64,000 nucleotides of DNA from Brevibacterium sp. JSBI002 (GCF_026013965.1 NZ_CP110341.1:2666001-2730000), one strand, 5' to 3'. Positions 43,742-53,137 are shown, counted from the stretch's first letter. Translations and numbers: made by a program. Notes: generated by a model from the sequence alone, not told the origin.

Positions 43742-44809
43742 TTACTTCGGTGTGCTCTCCGACTCGACGACGAGGCTGCCGTCGATGATCTGCTTCTTCA
43801 GATCCTCGACCTTCTTCTTCACGTCTTCGGGAACCTTGTCCTCGAAGTCGTGGTACGGGGCGAGACCCACACCTTCGTTCTCGAGCGTCCCGACGTAGGG
43901 CTCATTGGAGAAGTTGTCCTCGGTGCCTTCCTTGATGGTGTCTTCGACGGCCTGCGAGATCTGCTTGACCACCGAGGTGAGGATGATGTCTCCGTATTCG
44001 GTCGACTCGTAGCCGTCGGAGTCGACCCACACGAGGTTGACGTCGCCGGCTTCCTTCGCCGCCGCTGCGGCACCGAGGCCGACGGGTCCGGCCACGGGCA
44101 TGATCACGTCGGCGCCCTGCGAGATGAGCTGCTTGGTCAGCTCCTGGCCCTGGCCCTGGTTCTCGAAGTCACCGGAGAACGATCCGTCCTGCTTCTCCTT
44201 GTTCCAGCCCAGCAGCTTGACGTCCTTCTTGTTGTCCTCGTTGAACTTCTTCACACCATCGGCGAAGCCGTCCATGAAGATCGTCACCGACGGAATCTGG
44301 ATGCCGCCGAAGGTGCCGACCTTGCCCGACTCCGAGGTCGCGGCCGCAACATAGCCGGCCAGGTACGCGGCCTCGGCGGTGTTGAAGACGACTGCCTTGG
44401 CGTTGTCGATCGTCACTGGCTTGCCGTCGGCGTCGGAGAATGTGGAGTCGATGAGCGCGAAGTTGAGGTCGGGGTTGGCCTCGGCGGCTTCCTGGATCGT
44501 GTCCTCGAGGAGGAATCCGACGCCGAAGGTGAGGTTGCAGCCCTGCTGGACCATGTTGTCGACGTTCGGCCCGAAGTCCGCGTCGCCCTGCGATTCGGCG
44601 AGCTTCTCTTCGATTCCCAGGTTCTTCTTCGCGTTCTCCATGCCCTCCCGACCGGACTGGTTGAAGGACTGATCGTCCCAACCGCCGGAGTCGGAGACCA
44701 TGCAGGCGAGGTAGTCCGAACCGGATTCGCCTCCTTCGCCTGAACCGCAGGCGGAGAGGACGAGGGCGGATGCGGCGATCATCGACACCGCTGAAGCGAG
44801 CTTCTTCAC
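43742..44809 (-). CDS. BmpA-family nucleoside-binding lipoprotein
   Basis: A 355-residue substrate-binding lipoprotein (PnrA/BmpA family). The signal peptide carries the lipobox LVLSAC at about 16-21, followed by a Gly/Ser linker. The mature part has CMVSDSGGWDDQSFNQSGREG, the family's ligand-binding start, then VGFLLEDTIQEAAE, PVAGPVGLGAAAAAKEAGD and WVDSDGYEST. GTG 44809 follows AAAGAGAAAAC. It is the first gene of the minus-strand nucleoside operon. The 326-base upstream gap to the ABC-F gene holds its promoter region and a short inverted repeat (44828-44859, CAGACAG/CTGTCTG). Confidence 0.95.
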   Translation of the reverse strand: MKKLASAVSMIAASALVLSACGSGEGGESGSDYLACMVSDSGGWDDQSFNQSGREGMENAKKNLGIEEKLAESQGDADFGPNVDNMVQQGCNLTFGVGFLLEDTIQEAAEANPDLNFALIDSTFSDADGKPVTIDNAKAVVFNTAEAAYLAGYVAAATSESGKVGTFGGIQIPSVTIFMDGFADGVKKFNEDNKKDVKLLGWNKEKQDGSFSGDFENQGQGQELTKQLISQGADVIMPVAGPVGLGAAAAAKEAGDVNLVWVDSDGYESTEYGDIILTSVVKQISQAVEDTIKEGTEDNFSNEPYVGTLENEGVGLAPYHDFEDKVPEDVKKKVEDLKKQIIDGSLVVESESTPK

Positions 44810-45135
44810 GTTTTCTCTTTTCTGATACAGACAGTGCACACGGATGAGGGCCCTGTCTGCCCCTACCGAAGATGTGAAACCACTGGACGAACTGTCATAT
44901 TTTGATGAGTTTCGGTCAGTCTAATGCACTCAACTCGTTTCAGCGGGGCTGCCAGCACTTCAATCACGGACACCGATATGAAAAAGAAATATTCCGTCAT
45001 GCATGACCCTTTTCGGTCCGCGATGCGAACGCGGAGGCCTCTGACTTTGAGACAGAAAGACGACGAACGAAGTAGGTGGACCGCCGGACCGACGGCGAAG
45101 AAGACGAACCGCGGTGAACTAGGCTAGAGACTGCT

Positions 45136-46992
45136 ATGGCACATCTCCTCGGGGCAGAAGCCCTCCACCTCGAATACCCCACACGCGTCGTCTTCGACTC
45201 GGTAACTCTCGGCGTCGAGTCCGGCGACATGATCGGCATCGTCGGCCGCAACGGCGACGGCAAGTCGAGCCTGCTCGGCATGCTCGCCGGCACCATCGAA
45301 CCCGATTCCGGACGCGTGACATATCGCGGCGGGCTGCGACTGGGCATGCTCGGCCAGCGCGATGACCTCGATGACGAGGCGACCGTGGGCTTCTCCGTCG
45401 TCGGTGATGCCGCCGATCACGAATGGGCAGCCGATCCGCAGGCCCGTGACATCATCTCCGGCCTCATCGCCGATCTCGATTGGGATGCGCAGATCTCTTC
45501 GCTCTCCGGCGGTCAGCGCCGCCGGGTGGCCCTGGCGGCTCTGCTCATCGGCGACTGGGACATGCTCATCCTCGACGAGCCGACGAACCACCTCGATGTC
45601 GACGGCATCGCGTGGCTGGCGAAGCATATGCGCACCCGGTGGCCGAAGAACTCCGGCGCCCTGCTGCTGGTCACCCACGACCGGTGGTTCCTCGACGAGG
45701 TGTGCACGAAGACCTGGGAGGTCCACGACCGCATCGTCGAGCCCTTCGAAGGCGGTTATGCCGCCTACGTCCTCCAACGCGTCGAACGCGACCGGATAGC
45801 TGCCGCCACCGAGGCGAAGCGACAGAACCTCATGCGCAAGGAACTCGCGTGGCTGCGACGCGGCGCTCCCGCCCGGACGTCGAAGCCGAAGTTCCGCATC
45901 GAGGCGGCCAACCAGCTCATCGCAGACGTGCCTGAGGTCCGTAATCCGATCGAGCTGAAGAAGATGGCCACGGCCCGCCTGGGCAAGGACGTCGTCGATC
46001 TGCTCGACGTGTCCAAGCACTTCGGTGAGACCACGATCCTCGACGATGTCACCTGGCGCATCGGTCCCGGCGAACGCACCGGAATCCTCGGCCCCAACGG
46101 CGCCGGGAAGTCGACCCTGCTGGGTCTGATCTCGGGAGAGCTCGACCCCGATGCCGGACGGGTCAAGCGCGGCAAGACCGTGCAGATCGGTGTACTCGAT
46201 CAGCAGTTCAAGAATCTGGCCCGCATCGCCGACTCCCGTGTCCGCGAAGTCCTCGCCGAGTCGAAGACCTCGTTCACCATCGAAGGTAAGGACTTCACTC
46301 CGGCCCAGCTGCTCGAACGGCTCGGCTTCGCGAAGGAACATCTGTCCGCACGGGTCAAGGAGCTCTCCGGCGGACAGAAGCGCCGCCTCCAGCTTCTGCT
46401 GCTGCTCATGGCCGAACCCAATGTCATCATCCTCGATGAGCCGACCAACGACGTCGATTCGGACATGCTCGCGGCTATGGAGGATCTCCTCGATTCCTGG
46501 CCGGGCACCCTCATCGTCGTCTCCCACGACCGGTACCTGCTGGAGCGCGTGACCGATCAGCAGTACGCGATCCTCGATCACGGAATGCGCCATGTTCCCG
46601 GCGGCGTCGAAGAGTACCTGCGACTGCGCGCCGAACAGGAACGCCGGGGTGCCGCCGGTGCGAACAAGGCGTCCGGCGATTCGAACGGGGCCGCGACGCG
46701 ATCCGGCGGGGACGGTTCCGGTGGGGCCGCCTCGGCGAGCGAGGGATCCTCGTCGGCTCCGAGACTGTCGGGTGCGGAAGCCCGGGCGGCGAAGAAGGAA
46801 GTGTCCGCGATCGAACGGCGGATGGACAAGCTGAACACTCAGATCGCGCAGAAGCACGAGGAGATGGCCGCCCACGACCAGACCGACTTCGAAGGACTGG
46901 CCAAGCTCACGGCAGCGATCCGCGAGTCCCAGGACGAACTCGACGAGCTCGAGATGCGCTGGCTCGAAGCGTCCGAGGCGCTGGAAGCCTGA
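45136..46992 (+). CDS. ABC-F family ATPase (Uup-like)
   Basis: A 618-residue soluble protein with two ABC domains and no membrane segment. Walker A motifs are VGRNGDGKSSLLG (about 36-48) and GPNGAGKSTLLG (about 320). Signatures are LSGGQRRRVALAALL and LSGGQKRRLQLLLLL, and Walker B motifs are LILDEPTNHLDVDG and IILDEPTNDVDSD. After a low-complexity Gly/Ser/Ala linker (about 500-550) the C-terminus is a coiled coil, as in Uup. ABC-F proteins act on ribosomes (or DNA for Uup); some give antibiotic protection. TAGGCT lies ten bases before the ATG and no Shine-Dalgarno is visible. Confidence 0.92.
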   Translation: MAHLLGAEALHLEYPTRVVFDSVTLGVESGDMIGIVGRNGDGKSSLLGMLAGTIEPDSGRVTYRGGLRLGMLGQRDDLDDEATVGFSVVGDAADHEWAADPQARDIISGLIADLDWDAQISSLSGGQRRRVALAALLIGDWDMLILDEPTNHLDVDGIAWLAKHMRTRWPKNSGALLLVTHDRWFLDEVCTKTWEVHDRIVEPFEGGYAAYVLQRVERDRIAAATEAKRQNLMRKELAWLRRGAPARTSKPKFRIEAANQLIADVPEVRNPIELKKMATARLGKDVVDLLDVSKHFGETTILDDVTWRIGPGERTGILGPNGAGKSTLLGLISGELDPDAGRVKRGKTVQIGVLDQQFKNLARIADSRVREVLAESKTSFTIEGKDFTPAQLLERLGFAKEHLSARVKELSGGQKRRLQLLLLLMAEPNVIILDEPTNDVDSDMLAAMEDLLDSWPGTLIVVSHDRYLLERVTDQQYAILDHGMRHVPGGVEEYLRLRAEQERRGAAGANKASGDSNGAATRSGGDGSGGAASASEGSSSAPRLSGAEARAAKKEVSAIERRMDKLNTQIAQKHEEMAAHDQTDFEGLAKLTAAIRESQDELDELEMRWLEASEALEA

Positions 46993-47056
46993 GGGTTCGA
47001 GGCGACGAACGACGATAACGCAGGACGACGGACCAGTCGAAGCTGAGGAGACGACG

Positions 47057-47407
47057 ATGATCGATGAAGCGACGATGCGGCAGCGGCTAGAGGATGAGCG
47101 GGCGGAGACGCAGGCGCTCATCAGCCGCCTGACTCAGGGAATCGATGAGGTCTCGGCCGCTCGCGAGGGCGACAACAGCGACGACGAACACGATCCGGAA
47201 GGGGCGACGCTCGCCTTCGAACGGTCGCAGGCCGCGACGCTGCTCGAACAGTCCGAGGACCGTCTCGAGGAGATCGCCGAGGCGGTTGACCGCCTGAACG
47301 CTGGCACGTTCGGGACCTGCATCGGCTGCGGCAGACCCATCGCCGAGGCGCGGCTGGAGGCCCGCCCCTACGCGGCGAAATGCGTGAATTGCGCCGCCCG
47401 CGACTAG
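47057..47407 (+). CDS. DksA/TraR-type C4 zinc finger protein
   Basis: A 116-residue protein. The N-terminal two-thirds is a Glu/Arg-rich coiled coil (MRQRLEDERAETQALI, then EQSEDRLEEIAEAVDRLNAG). The C-terminus carries the zinc finger TCIGCGRPIAEARLEARPYAAKCVNC with the CxxC...CxxC pattern. The length and layout are those of actinobacterial DksA/TraR-family proteins, which may bind RNA polymerase. ATG 47057 has GAGGAG. It follows the ABC-F gene by 64 bases. Confidence 0.9.
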   Translation: MIDEATMRQRLEDERAETQALISRLTQGIDEVSAAREGDNSDDEHDPEGATLAFERSQAATLLEQSEDRLEEIAEAVDRLNAGTFGTCIGCGRPIAEARLEARPYAAKCVNCAARD

Positions 47408-47520
47408 TCGTTTCCATCCCTGGTCGCATACGCGAGGCCAGCGTCCCACATGACCGGGCGACCACCTCGGCGATGGTGTGATCTTTCCCCAAAGCCTGCC
47501 GGGTGCGGTAGTGTATCGGC

Positions 47521-48897
47521 GTGTCAACACGGGACTATCGCATCGACCGCGCCAAGGGAATACTGATCTTCCTGGTGGTTTTGGGCCACCTTCTCGCTCG
47601 AACCTCTCCGTGGGAGTCGCCGATCCTGGGCGCACCGATGTACTTCATCTACATGTTCCACATGCCGGCGTTCGTCTTCCTTGCCGGAATCACCGCGAAG
47701 TCGAACAAGCTGGCCGAGCGGGTGCTCACCTACTTCGTTCTCCTCGCCACAGTGCTGCCGCTCATGTGGGGGTGGATGTGGCTCTTCGGGCTCAATCCCG
47801 ACTACGACTTCCTCAGACCGTTCTGGTACACGTGGTTCTTGCTGTCGATGGCGTGGTGGATGATCACGGTCCCCTTCATCGAGCGCTTCCCGCGCACGAT
47901 GCTCGTCGCCTCGCTCGTCGTCGGTCTCTTCGGCGGACTGCTGCCGATCCTCGACACCGAACTCTCCGCGGCTCGGACGATGGCGTTCTGGCCGTTCTTC
48001 GTCATCGGCAAGCTCTACGGCAAGCAGATCATCGACTGGGCGGGCAGCCTCGCAATCTGGCAGAAACTCTGCCTCAGTGCCGCAGCCCTCGCGGCCGTCG
48101 GATATTTCTTCCTCGACCAAGTCGACTACAACTGGCTCTACGGCAGCCTCAACTTCGCCCACTTCGACGTCAGCGTTCCCGAAGGCGTGGGACTGCGACT
48201 CATCGTCGACATCGGAGCGGTGCTGCTGACACTGGCCCTGTTGTCGTGGCTGAGCAATACCAAGGACACGATCGCGACGATCGGCAAGAACAGCCTCGCT
48301 GTCTACATCCTCCACGGATTCGTCGTCCGCGGTCTTCAGCCGGTCCTCGACGACAGCCGCAACGTCCTCCACGACGCCGTCGTCCTCCTCATCTGTGTGG
48401 CCCTGGCCGTGGCGTGGACTGGTCTGCTGGCTTGGTCGCCCTTCGAACGCGCTCTGCGCTGGTGGTCCTCGACCGTCACGGGGCTGCTGCTCAAACCGTT
48501 CCCCTTCCTGTGGCGTGAAGAGTCCGACCGGCGCAGCGAGCGTGGCCGCGGCGAGCGAGGTCGCCGTGGAAATGCCGTCAATCCCGGCGACACCTATCAC
48601 CCCGGGGACGCCTACAGCGAGGGCGACGGACCGGACCGGCAGGGACTCGGCCTGCAGCCCATGCCCGGAGTCGGCTACCAGCACTCCCCCGGCTACGAAC
48701 AGCACCCGGGTCAGCAGCAGTCCTTCGCCTCCCCCGCGCCGGTTGCGGGCGAGCCGTACCCGCTGCCCGGTTCGCACGAGGTTCCGCAGAACAACGCCAC
48801 CTACGAAACCACCCAGGAAGTTCCCGCCGGCGCCGCCCAGCGAGCAGTGCGCTACCGTCGGCTGCCGGTCTATCTCAGCGGCGACGAGGACCGCTGA
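47521..48897 (+). CDS. Acyltransferase-3 family membrane protein
   Basis: A 458-residue membrane protein. RIDRAKGILIFLVVLGHLL near the N-terminus and MFHMPAFVFLAGITAKS are the acyltransferase-3 signatures, with the catalytic His in VLGHL. About ten membrane segments fill residues 12-320, ending with LAVYILHGFVVRG. A cytoplasmic tail of about 130 residues is Arg-rich and then Gly/Pro/Gln-rich. GTG 47521 has TAGTGT six bases upstream and no Shine-Dalgarno, so it is probably leaderless. It likely O-acylates a cell envelope glycan or polyol; the acceptor is unknown. Confidence 0.85.
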   Translation: MSTRDYRIDRAKGILIFLVVLGHLLARTSPWESPILGAPMYFIYMFHMPAFVFLAGITAKSNKLAERVLTYFVLLATVLPLMWGWMWLFGLNPDYDFLRPFWYTWFLLSMAWWMITVPFIERFPRTMLVASLVVGLFGGLLPILDTELSAARTMAFWPFFVIGKLYGKQIIDWAGSLAIWQKLCLSAAALAAVGYFFLDQVDYNWLYGSLNFAHFDVSVPEGVGLRLIVDIGAVLLTLALLSWLSNTKDTIATIGKNSLAVYILHGFVVRGLQPVLDDSRNVLHDAVVLLICVALAVAWTGLLAWSPFERALRWWSSTVTGLLLKPFPFLWREESDRRSERGRGERGRRGNAVNPGDTYHPGDAYSEGDGPDRQGLGLQPMPGVGYQHSPGYEQHPGQQQSFASPAPVAGEPYPLPGSHEVPQNNATYETTQEVPAGAAQRAVRYRRLPVYLSGDEDR

Positions 48898-49118
48898 CGA
48901 TCGGACCGCCTCGGCGGTCGCTTCTCCTACCGTGCCGCGGCGGAACCCAGCTATGCAGGCTTTCGGTCGGACCTCCTCGGCGTAGATCGTGTCCTTTCGT
49001 GGCGATCAGCGTCGATTTATGTCGATGTGACGGACCTCGTTGCGCCGCTTGATGGTGTGATACCCAGGTTCGGGCCGCTCGCCCGGGCTCGACTACATCA
49101 TCGAATCGGAGAGCATCC

Positions 49119-50168
49119 ATGACCGCGACCAACGCCCTGACCCAACGCCTCGACGCCGGCCCCGTGATCTGCGCGGAAGGCTTCCTGTTCGAGCTCGAGA
49201 AGCGCGGATATCTGTCCGCCGGCGAGTTCGTCCCCGAGGTGGCCCTCGAATTCCCCGACGCCCTGCGCTCCCTCCACGTCGACTTCCAGCGAGCCGGCTC
49301 CGACATCGTCGAGGCCTTCACCTACAACGGGCACCGCGAGAAGATGCGCGTGATCGGCAAGGAAGATCTGCTCGAACCGCTCAACCGCGCCGCCCTCCAG
49401 ATCGCCCGGTCCGTCGCCGACGCCAAGCCCGGGAACTTCATGGCCGGCAACATCTCGAACTCGAACATCTGGGACCCCGCCGACGAGTCCAAGCAGGCCG
49501 AGGTGCGGGCGATGTTCGCCGAAACGGTCGCCTGGGCGGTCGAGGAAGGTGCCGACCTCATCATCGGCGAGACCTTCTACTTCGCCGGTGAGGCCATCGC
49601 GGCCGCCGAGATCGCCAGGGTCAGCGGCCTGCCCGTCGTCCTCACCCTCGCCCCGATGGCCTTCCAGGAGATGGCCGACGGGGTCGGGATCGTCGAGACC
49701 GCGCAGCGCCTCGAGCAGCTCGGCGTCGACGTCGTCGGCCTCAACTGCTTCCGCGGTCCCGCGACGATGCTGCCGTGGCTCAAGGAGATCCGCGCGTCCG
49801 TGTCCTGTCACGTCGGCGCCCTGCCGATCCCCTACCGCACCACGGAGGAGGAGCCGACGTTCTTCAACCTCTCCGACCCCCGCGCCGAGGTGGCCTCCCC
49901 GCACGGACGCACGTTCCCCACCGCTCTTGATCCCCTGCAGACCAACCGCTACGAGATCGGCGCGTTCGCCAAGGAAGCCTTTGACCTGGGCGTCAACTAC
50001 ATCGGAGTGTGCTGCGGAGCGACCCCGATGCACATCCGCGAGGTTGCCGAGGCGGTCGGACTGACCACCGATGCCAGCCGCTTCTCCGAGAACATGGCCA
50101 ACCACTTCATGTACGGCAGCAACGAACGGCTCGCCGACAACGTCGTCGCCCTGGGAGACACTGCCTGA
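49119..50168 (+). CDS. Homocysteine S-methyltransferase family protein (BHMT-like)
   Basis: A 349-residue zinc-dependent methyltransferase barrel. The zinc cysteines are in VGLNCFRGP (about 210) and GVCCGATPMHI (about 298-299). EAFTYNGHREKM, ISNSNIWDP and IGETFYFAGEA fit the betaine-homocysteine or S-methylmethionine subfamily. ATG 49119 has GGAGAG. It stands alone between unrelated genes. The methyl donor cannot be read; betaine is a reasonable guess because CCGATP-type members often use it. Confidence 0.85.
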   Translation: MTATNALTQRLDAGPVICAEGFLFELEKRGYLSAGEFVPEVALEFPDALRSLHVDFQRAGSDIVEAFTYNGHREKMRVIGKEDLLEPLNRAALQIARSVADAKPGNFMAGNISNSNIWDPADESKQAEVRAMFAETVAWAVEEGADLIIGETFYFAGEAIAAAEIARVSGLPVVLTLAPMAFQEMADGVGIVETAQRLEQLGVDVVGLNCFRGPATMLPWLKEIRASVSCHVGALPIPYRTTEEEPTFFNLSDPRAEVASPHGRTFPTALDPLQTNRYEIGAFAKEAFDLGVNYIGVCCGATPMHIREVAEAVGLTTDASRFSENMANHFMYGSNERLADNVVALGDTA

Positions 50169-50254
50169 GGCGCGCCGAGGAGGCGTTGCACGCGGCTGTC
50201 CACGCATGCCGTGGGAAGGGCGCCGCGGGCCACAGAGCACCGGCCATCTGCATT

Positions 50255-50308
50255 GTTGGGTCGATCCGCGGTGTTCTGAAGTCGGAAACCACCGTGGATC
50301 GACCCGAC
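50255..50308. repeat. Dispersed inverted repeat, family B, copy 1
   Basis: Arms GTTGGGTCGATCCGCGGTG and CACCGTGGATCGACCCGAC with two mismatches, around a 16-base loop. A related element lies at 56401-56460; even the loops are alike (TTCTGAAGTCGGAAAC versus TTCGAGCGTGGAAAAC). It sits about 90 bases after the methyltransferase gene in an otherwise gene-free stretch (50169-50612). Confidence 0.85.
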
Positions 50309-50462
50309 ACTTCAGGCACAAGAGCCGCGCGAGACCGTTCAGTACCCGCGGCGACTGCTTCCGAAATGTGACCTCAACCGATTTCCGTGTCCGGAGACGA
50401 GTGAGCATTGCTCACCGCTCGGCGGACGAGGGTTCTGAGCACCCCTCACCGTCAGGGCCACC

Positions 50463-50522
50463 ACATACAGTCAGCGCCATAACCCCTCGCAGGAACGGGA
50501 GGTTATGGCGCTGATTGTATGT
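50463..50522. terminator. Long hairpin between convergent genes
   Basis: ACATACAGTCAGCGCCATAA... pairs with its complement over 22 bases with one mismatch, around a 16-base loop. It lies between the convergent methyltransferase and class V aminotransferase genes and could terminate both. No long T tract is present. Confidence 0.6.
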
Positions 50523-50534
50523 GTTGCGACTACC

Positions 50535-50613
50535 GGTAGGCAGTGGCACTGTCGGTGCGTGATGCTTCCCAGCGTTCTGCCTGTAGGCAGTGCCGGTTAC
50601 GGTGCGTGATGCT
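50535..50613. repeat. Two 32-bp direct repeats at an aminotransferase 3' end
   Basis: GTAGGCAGTG...CGGTGCGTGATGCT occurs at 50535-50566 and again at 50582-50613, with a few differences in the middle. The second copy reaches the last base of the aminotransferase stop codon. Function unknown; a remnant of duplication is likely. Confidence 0.7.
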
Positions 50614-51755
50614 CAGGCTTCGGCGGTCACGCCGATCGAGTCGAGAGCAGCCTCGAGGCGCGAGATCGTGCCGTCGATGTCGCCGAGCTTGTCGAGTCCG
50701 AACAGGCCGATGCGGAAGCTCGAGAAGTCCTCGGGTTCATCGCACTGCAGCGGCACGCCGGCAGCGATCTGCACGCCGACTTCCTTGAAGCCGGCGCCGG
50801 TGGCGAGCTTCGGGTTGTCGGTGTGGACGACGACCACGCTCGGCGAGGCGAACTCGTCCGAAGCCACCGAGGGCAGTCCGCGTTCGGCGAAGACCGCGCG
50901 CACGCGCTGTCCGAGTTCGGCCTGCGCAGCGGCGAGCTTGTCCAAGCCGCGCTCCTCACTCTCGGCCATGAGCTTGGCATTGTGCGCGAGAGCATCGGTG
51001 GGCATCGTCGCGTGGTACGGCGCACGGCCTTCTTCGTATTCGTCGGCGATGAACAGCCACTTCTTCAGGTCCATCGCGAAGCTCGTCGAGGTCGATGCCT
51101 CCACGGCGGCGCGGCCGGCCTTGCTGAGCATGACGTAGCCGGCGCACGGCGATCCGCTCCAGCCCTTCTGCGGAGCGGAGATGAGCACATCGACCCCGAG
51201 GTCGCTCATCGACGCCCACACCGCGCCCGAGGCGATGCAGTCGAGAACGAAGATTCCGCCGACCGCGTGCACGGCCTCGGAAACCTGGCGGACGTAGTCA
51301 CCGGGCAGGATCATCCCCGAGGCGGTTTCGACGTGGGGAGCGAACACGACAGCGGGCTTCTCGCGCTCGATGGCGGCGACCACCTCGGCGATGGGGGCCG
51401 GTGACCACGGCGACTGGTGCTCGGCGCTGTCCGGGGAGGCCTTGAGCACGGTCGTCTCCGAGGCGATGGCTCCGGCGTCGAGGATCTGCGACCAGCGGAA
51501 GGAGAACAGACCGTTGCGCACGATCAGCGCCTTCTTGCCGGTGGCGACCTGACGGGCAACGGATTCCATGGCGTAGCTGCCGCCGCCGGGGACGATGGCA
51601 GCGGAATCGGCATCGTAGGCCGAGCGCAGGATCCGGTTGATCTCCTGCATCACGGACACGAACCGCTGCGACATGTGGTTGAGCGATCGGTCGGTGAAGA
51701 CCACCGAGTATTCGAGCAGTCCGTCCGGGTCAACATCTTCGTGTGGCAAAGTCAT
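50613..51755 (-). CDS. Class V aminotransferase (alanine/serine-glyoxylate or AEP type)
   Basis: A 380-residue fold-type I PLP enzyme. AAIVPGGGSYAMESVARQ resembles the N-terminal substrate/PLP loop. FVLDCIASGAVWASMSDLGVDVLISAPQKGWSG carries the cofactor Asp and the PLP lysine (about 196). SSFRIGLFGLDKL is the C-terminal Arg-containing motif. This pattern is shared by serine-glyoxylate, alanine-glyoxylate and 2-aminoethylphosphonate transaminases, and I cannot choose among them. ATG 51755 has TATGTT six bases upstream and no Shine-Dalgarno, suggesting a leaderless message. Confidence 0.85.
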   Translation of the reverse strand: MTLPHEDVDPDGLLEYSVVFTDRSLNHMSQRFVSVMQEINRILRSAYDADSAAIVPGGGSYAMESVARQVATGKKALIVRNGLFSFRWSQILDAGAIASETTVLKASPDSAEHQSPWSPAPIAEVVAAIEREKPAVVFAPHVETASGMILPGDYVRQVSEAVHAVGGIFVLDCIASGAVWASMSDLGVDVLISAPQKGWSGSPCAGYVMLSKAGRAAVEASTSTSFAMDLKKWLFIADEYEEGRAPYHATMPTDALAHNAKLMAESEERGLDKLAAAQAELGQRVRAVFAERGLPSVASDEFASPSVVVVHTDNPKLATGAGFKEVGVQIAAGVPLQCDEPEDFSSFRIGLFGLDKLGDIDGTISRLEAALDSIGVTAEA

Positions 51756-51874
51756 GGCTCTAACATATCGACAGTCCGCCATCCGGGCCACCGGAGCCGA
51801 TCAGTGAGACCGCAGTGACCCTCGCCGAGGCGGCCCATTCGGTCAGGTGCCCCGTCACCGAGGCGGCCCGACGA

Positions 51875-52140
51875 TCAGACTTCGACTTCGATGCGATCCC
51901 CCGACCACAACGTATGGAAGGTCCCGGGACGCTCAGTGCGCACTCAGGTGTGCGAACCCAAGCGATCATGCTCGGCCAGGATGATACACCCGGCCCGCCA
52001 GATTCCTGCGAGCGCCCCGAGGTCGATGCCCCAACCGGGTTCGACCGCCCCCACCGCGATCGCATGGAAGCCCTGGACATAGGCCATCCCCTTGCCCGGC
52101 AGCAGAGCCTTGCCGCTCTCCTCGGTGATGAGCGGGTCGC
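51875..52140 (-). pseudogene. Remnant of 6-phosphogluconate dehydrogenase (C-terminal pieces)
   Basis: In one frame the minus strand reads GKGMAYVQGFHAIAVGAVEP, then GWGIDLGALAGIWRAGCII, which is the unmistakable helical core of 6PGDH. It jumps directly to LAEHDRLGSHT, then TGA, then VRTERPGTFHTLWSGDRIEV and a final stop. In intact enzymes about 100 residues lie between the GCII and LAEH segments, and a Tyr stands where the TGA is. So this is a truncated gene with an internal deletion and a nonsense codon. It begins after the ispE stop. The N-terminal NADP domain is absent. Confidence 0.85.
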
Positions 52141-52189
52141 GCAGCGTTTCATCGGGCCTGCCGCGATTCTCCGGGCCCGATTTGGACGG

Positions 52190-53137
52190 TCAGCGTTCGT
52201 CCACGATATGCGCTCCGGGGGCGGGCCCGGTGGTGCGCAGCGCTTCGTTGACGCCTCTCGTGGCCTGCAGGAGCACGGCGAGGTCGAGGGCGTGGTGGGC
52301 GTCACGGGCGAGGAATCCGATGGTCGGCCCCGATCCGCTGAGCAGGGGCAGGACGGCTCCGGCGTCCCGGCCGGCCTCCATCACCTCGGCGATTTCGGGC
52401 ATGAAGGACACGGCCGCCTCGGTGAGGTCGTTCGCCGCGAATTCCGCCAGCGAGTCCGGTTCGCCGGCGGCGAGCGCCGTGAGCACCTGATCGGGGACCG
52501 TCGCGGGCGCCGGTTCGGGATTGAGTTCGTCGAAACGAGCATAGACATCCGGGGTGGGCAGGGGCGACGCCGAGGTGGCCATCACCCAGTGGAAGGTTCC
52601 GCGGGTGAGCACGGGGCTCAGCTTCTCCCCGCGACCGTGGCCGATGGCCGTGCCCCCGAGCAGGAGGAATGCGACATCGGCTCCGACGGCGACCGCGCAT
52701 TCGTGGAGGATCGTCTCATCGACTCCGCCGACGAGGTGGGCTGCTCCGACGAGGGCGGCGGCCGCGTCGGACGATCCCCCGCCCATTCCGCCGGCCACGG
52801 GCACCTGCTTGTCGATGACGATGTCGAGGTCGCGCAGCACGCCGACGTCACGGTCGCCTTCGAGCGCGGTGATGAGGAGGTCGACGGCACGTCTGGCGAA
52901 GTTCGAGTCATCGCGTGGAACCGCGGCATCCGCGTAGCGGCCCTGGACGATGATCGTTCGTGTCCCGCCCGGAATGAGGGTGAGGGTCTCGCCGAGGTTG
53001 AGCGCTTGGAATACGGTCGCGAGCTCGTGATATCCGTCGTTCGCCGCCCCCACACCGAGGTGAATGTTGATCTTTCCCGGCGCCTGCACTTTCACTGGGG
53101 CCGGGATCGTCATGCGCGGATGCAGCGGGACGGTCAT
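52190..53137 (-). CDS. ispE: 4-diphosphocytidyl-2-C-methyl-D-erythritol kinase
   Basis: A 315-residue GHMP kinase of the MEP isoprenoid pathway. The N-terminal APGKINIHLGVGAANDGYHEL is the substrate-binding start. PVAGGMGGGSSDAAAALVG (about 110-128) is the ATP-binding loop, and the C-terminal LSGSGPTIGFLA is the third GHMP motif. ATG 53137 overlaps the rsmA stop (ATGA) and has GAGGA. The rsmA-ispE pairing is common in actinobacteria. Confidence 0.95.
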   Translation of the reverse strand: MTVPLHPRMTIPAPVKVQAPGKINIHLGVGAANDGYHELATVFQALNLGETLTLIPGGTRTIIVQGRYADAAVPRDDSNFARRAVDLLITALEGDRDVGVLRDLDIVIDKQVPVAGGMGGGSSDAAAALVGAAHLVGGVDETILHECAVAVGADVAFLLLGGTAIGHGRGEKLSPVLTRGTFHWVMATSASPLPTPDVYARFDELNPEPAPATVPDQVLTALAAGEPDSLAEFAANDLTEAAVSFMPEIAEVMEAGRDAGAVLPLLSGSGPTIGFLARDAHHALDLAVLLQATRGVNEALRTTGPAPGAHIVDER

